Translations under genes and position numbers: made by a program
The notes under the pieces: generated by a model
Told to the model about the DNA's origin: nothing
Databases searched by the model: none
Seen by the model: the letters and a program-made list of their open reading frames with translations, nothing else
In this document: piece after piece, positions 13,033-15,160 of the stretch
How the letters are laid out: each line of letters begins with the position of its first letter
How positions within the stretch are numbered: the first letter of the stretch is position 1
Origin: UBA6814 sp040753075
Lineage (GTDB): Bacteria; Desulfobacterota; Desulfovibrionia; Desulfovibrionales; Desulfovibrionaceae
DNA length: 15,160 nt
Reading direction: 5' to 3'
Assembly (NCBI GenBank): GCA_040753075.1
Contig: JBFMHA010000082.1
Coordinates: forward strand, 1 to 15,160

Positions 13033-14256
13033 TCAGGAATTCATGAAGCCGTCGACGCTGTAGGCGGTGAAGGATTTCAACCCTTGCTTCTTGGTGAAGT
13101 CCTTGATGGTCGCGTCGACGGCCAGCACGCCGTTTATCTGGAGGTGGAGCACGAAGGCCTTGAGCAGGGCGGAGCCCGGCTTGTAGTGGCCGCTGTCGTT
13201 GGTCACGGTCACGGCCTTGCCGTCGATGAACCCGATCATGCCCGCGCACTTGACCTTCTTGCCGCTGGTGAAGCTGGAGTGATGGAATTTCCCGGCGGTG
13301 TGCGAACCGCACAGGAGCAGGTTGTCGCGGGTCCACGCGTAGGCGTAGGCCCCGCGCTCCTTGGACGGTCCTGCGAGCGGGCCCATGGGTTGGTTCTTCC
13401 CCGGGACGAATTCGTGCAACGCGCCATAGGCCAGCCCGCCGGAGAAGAACACGATGAGGGGAAGCGAGGCGGTCTTCTGGTTGTAGGTCACGGAGGTGAC
13501 GGGTTGGGTTATGTTCTCCTGGTACACCGAGGAGCGATCGTCGTGGACTCCGGTGCACACGAAGTCCTTCTCCAGCCAGATGAAGAAGGGCGTGTCGTCG
13601 GGATTGGGCTCCCTGGCCCAGCGGCACGCGGCCAGAGACAGCCAGTTCTGGTCGAAGCCTGTGGCGGAGATCGCGCCGCTGGCGCTGCGGGACAGGGAGA
13701 GTTCGAAGGCCCGGTGCCAGGGATCGGCCTTTTCCAGCATCACGCCGGGCTGGAGCCCCACCAGGCCCTCCTGCTGGTTGCGGTCCTTGAAGATGTAGTC
13801 GAGCAGCTCCGTGGCGCTCACGAATCCGTGCATCTTCTGCTCGCAGTAGAGGCGAAGCTCGCGCAGGTACATGGCCTTGCGCCGGGCGCGGCGGGCCAGC
13901 TTGATGAGCAGGTAGACCACCGTGCCCTTGTTTACCTTGCTGCGCTGCGCGTCCTTGTAGTTGGCCAGATACCCCTCGACCTTGCGGGCCAGCTGCTCCA
14001 GCAGGCTGATGCGCAGGGTGAGGGTGTTCATCGCGTCCTTGCGCACGCTGTGGTAGCCGTCCACGAGGTTGCGCAGGGAGGCGAACATGTCGTTCTCGGC
14101 CTGGTAGTCGCGGCCGAGCTTGAAGAACAGGAACCGTTTGTGTTTGGGATTGCGGGCCTCGGCGCCGAACTCGATGCTGCGCTTCTGGTACTGGACGATG
14201 AACTCGTCCCATATCGCGGTGGGAAAGATGTCCAGCCAGGGCATGTCCTTGCTCAT
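13033..14256 (-). CDS. Uncharacterised 407-aa protein with HHSSF...AG...SGHYKP C-terminal motif
   Basis: I cannot assign a function. No signal peptide or membrane helix is visible. The N-terminal part (about 1-160) is helical and basic, with a coiled-coil-like stretch (70-140) containing KLARRARRKAMYLREL. The middle (about 195-300) is probably beta-rich, with DTPFFIWLEKDFVC (221-234) and LPLIVFFSGGLAYGALHEFVPG (265-286). The C-terminal part has FHHSSFTSGKKVKCAGM (324-340) and SGHYKPGS (355-362), a spaced pattern that I recall from many uncharacterised bacterial proteins, some thought to be toxins or effectors. The ATG at 14256 is chosen for GGAGG 5 nt upstream; the frame runs 87 codons further, into AT-rich non-coding sequence. 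It appears to be a single-gene unit: the next gene downstream starts 158 nt later with its own ribosome site. Confidence 0.82.
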   Translation of the reverse strand: MSKDMPWLDIFPTAIWDEFIVQYQKRSIEFGAEARNPKHKRFLFFKLGRDYQAENDMFASLRNLVDGYHSVRKDAMNTLTLRISLLEQLARKVEGYLANYKDAQRSKVNKGTVVYLLIKLARRARRKAMYLRELRLYCEQKMHGFVSATELLDYIFKDRNQQEGLVGLQPGVMLEKADPWHRAFELSLSRSASGAISATGFDQNWLSLAACRWAREPNPDDTPFFIWLEKDFVCTGVHDDRSSVYQENITQPVTSVTYNQKTASLPLIVFFSGGLAYGALHEFVPGKNQPMGPLAGPSKERGAYAYAWTRDNLLLCGSHTAGKFHHSSFTSGKKVKCAGMIGFIDGKAVTVTNDSGHYKPGSALLKAFVLHLQINGVLAVDATIKDFTKKQGLKSFTAYSVDGFMNS

Positions 14257-14407
14257 GGGGCCTCCGGGAGCGGTGCGGTCTGGCGGGCGATTGGCGGCAT
14301 GCGGAGTATCTCTATCGGCCCGCGGCCGGCCCGCTGGATCCCCTGCAGGGACGGCGCACATTGCATGCGCCTTGGGGCGGACGCCGCTGAACAAGTCGCT
14401 CGACAGA

Positions 14408-14436
14408 AGAATACATAAAAAATCGAGTTGCAGCAA
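14408..14436 (-). promoter_or_regulatory. Candidate promoter for the 407-aa protein gene
   Basis: On the minus strand TTGCTG (14431-14436) and TATTCT (14408-14413) are 17 bp apart, within the most AT-rich stretch of the window (about 14400-14475). The boxes match consensus only partly. The implied leader of about 145 nt holds a small hairpin (14353-14358 with 14366-14371). The remainder of 14257-14538 shows no gene. Confidence 0.35.
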
Positions 14437-14554
14437 TATGTTGTGCGCAAAAAAAATGATTTGATTTGATTGAATGGCGATCGCTTCGGCGGGGAGTCGG
14501 GCGGAACTCCCCGGCACGGGGTGAAACTTGGCGTCTGTGCGAATGCTCGACAGG

Positions 14555-14769
14555 GACGGGCAGGAAGGCGGCGTGCCGGCCCGCCATCGCCGCCGGCAAA
14601 ACGCTGTGGTGTTTTGTCGAGAGAAATCGACCCGGTCAGATGCGGGCGACGCCCAGGAAGGCGGCGTGCAGGCCCGTTGCCGCCATCAGCAAAACACCTT
14701 GGTGTTTTGTTGAGAGTAATCAATCCGGTCAGATGCGGGCGACGCCCAGGAAGGCGGCGTGCAGGCCCG
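14555..14769. repeat. 93-bp tandem repeats duplicating the 3' end of the polyferredoxin gene
   Basis: The unit of exactly 93 bp occurs at 14555-14647 and 14648-14740, with a partial third copy at 14741-14769. A 45-bp block, 14725-14769, which includes the last codons and stop of the polyferredoxin gene, is repeated without change at 14632-14676. The outer copy (14555-14631) is about 78 percent identical to its neighbour. Each full unit carries a CAAAAC...GTTTTG inverted repeat. Confidence 0.85.
14690..14709 (-). terminator. Perfect 20-bp palindrome after the polyferredoxin gene
   Basis: CAAAACACC and GGTGTTTTG pair perfectly around a 2-nt centre, 20 nt downstream of the polyferredoxin stop. 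No separate T-tract follows, but the descending arm itself has TTTT. A degenerate copy lies at 14597-14616. A terminator role is plausible; an operator for a dimeric regulator is the alternative. Confidence 0.4.
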
Positions 14770-15160
14770 CGACCAGGGCCAGGAACAGGGCGCGGGAGGC
14801 GGCGGGGGTGAGGCCGGGGAAGAGGTATTCCATGGCCGCGTGCCGGCACGCGGCCATGCAGTCGCCGCACAGGGTGCAGGACAGGCCGGGCCGTCCCTGT
14901 TCGATGTCGCGGGGGGTGAGGGCGTCGTAGCGGCAGGCGCGGGCGCAGGCCGCGCATTTGGTGCAGTCCGGGGTCATGCGCACCCGGAAGGGGTTGAGCC
15001 GGCCCAGCAGGTTGGCCAGGGGGCCGATGGGGCACCAGGCCGAGCAGTGGGCCATGACCCCCAGGCGGCGGGAGACGAAGGCCATGACGCCCACCCCGGC
15101 CAGGCCGAAACCGGCGGCCACCCAGACGGCGGTAAGCGCGCCCGCGCCTGCGGCGCGCAG
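14729..15160 (-). CDS. Membrane polyferredoxin, NapH/CcoG-like (partial, 5' end outside window)
   Basis: Only the C-terminal 143 residues are inside the window; the frame is open to the right edge. It starts inside a membrane helix (ALTAVWVAAGFGLAGVGVMA), followed by HCSAWCPIGPLANLLGRLNPF, a pattern of NapH-type membrane Fe-S proteins. Two ferredoxin-like motifs C-x2-C-x2-C-x3-C follow, CTKCAACARAC and CTLCGDCMAAC, each likely to hold a 4Fe-4S cluster on the cytoplasmic side. A last hydrophobic helix (ALFLALVAGLHAAFLGVA) ends the protein. Such proteins pass electrons between the quinone pool and a partner reductase; the partner cannot be told from here. A GTG at 15121 is an internal valine and not the start. 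The gene's final 41 bp, up to and including the stop codon, are copied in the downstream tandem repeat. Confidence 0.8.
   Translation of the reverse strand: MRAAGAGALTAVWVAAGFGLAGVGVMAFVSRRLGVMAHCSAWCPIGPLANLLGRLNPFRVRMTPDCTKCAACARACRYDALTPRDIEQGRPGLSCTLCGDCMAACRHAAMEYLFPGLTPAASRALFLALVAGLHAAFLGVARI

Noticed and set aside
9810..13046. Very long plus-strand open frame (over 1000 codons) opposite the GGDEF-EAL gene
   Set aside because: It is an antisense shadow produced by high GC3. The translation is rich in Gly, Gln, Val and His without motifs, while the minus strand has clear domains.
14257..14517. 87-codon N-terminal extension of the 407-aa protein containing a hydrophobic stretch
   Set aside because: It crosses the AT-rich region and candidate promoter, lacks GC bias at third positions, and the ATG at 14256 has a strong GGAGG site.
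14555..14769. CRISPR array
   Set aside because: There are only two full repeats and one partial. The unit is 93 bp with no distinct spacers and copies a gene end, so it is a tandem duplication.
14253..15035. Long minus-strand open frame through the 93-bp repeats, giving a repeated PARRLPGRRPHLTG-type peptide
   Set aside because: It overlaps the polyferredoxin gene in another frame, and the repeats keep every frame because the unit is 93 bp. The translation shows no fold-like pattern.

Overview
This window of high-GC DNA (I estimate 65-70 percent) looks like the chromosome of a sulfate-reducing deltaproteobacterium of the Desulfovibrio group. The main reason is a cluster for the alternative, siroheme-based heme pathway (ahbC, hemB, ahbD and one siroheme decarboxylase subunit), which is characteristic of those bacteria and of methanogens. 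The species cannot be fixed from the sequence alone.

Layout from left to right. Positions 53-3344 hold three tightly packed minus-strand phage genes: a 92-aa small protein, a tail tubular protein A-like protein and a tail tubular protein B (nozzle)-like protein. All have strong AGGAGG-type ribosome sites, and the cluster continues off the left edge or ends there. Positions 3345-3718 contain no gene that I can support, only short repeats and a large imperfect inverted repeat. From 3719 to 4412 there is a self-contained plus-strand unit: a good sigma-70 promoter, a lipoprotein gene with a divergent PEBP-like pattern, and a hairpin terminator.

Positions 4486-9643 form a minus-strand heme gene cluster. 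In transcription order it runs: promoter, ahbC, a possible small basic ORF, hemB, a 53-bp near-perfect palindrome, ahbD, an AhbA/AhbB-type gene, a 4-oxalocrotonate tautomerase-like gene with a lysine/alanine-rich tail, and rpe. The last four genes are separated by 1-8 nt and are almost certainly translated from one mRNA. HemB makes porphobilinogen. Siroheme, made elsewhere, is then decarboxylated by AhbA/B, deacetylated by AhbC to Fe-coproporphyrin III, and converted by AhbD to heme b. Rpe belongs to the pentose phosphate pathway and appears to be co-transcribed only.

Upstream of ahbC on the same strand lies a 1052-aa membrane protein with two PAS domains and GGDEF and EAL domains (c-di-GMP metabolism). 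Next comes a 407-aa protein of unknown function with an AT-richer promoter region. A block of 93-bp tandem repeats follows, duplicating the 3' end of the last gene, a membrane polyferredoxin (NapH-like) cut by the right edge of the window.

The best candidates for something undescribed are the 407-aa protein, the frame-biased 46-codon ORF hidden between ahbC and hemB, the tautomerase with a histone H1-like tail, the His-Gly repeat at the N-terminus of AhbD, and the repeat block that copies a gene end. I did not find a complete new defence or mobile system.
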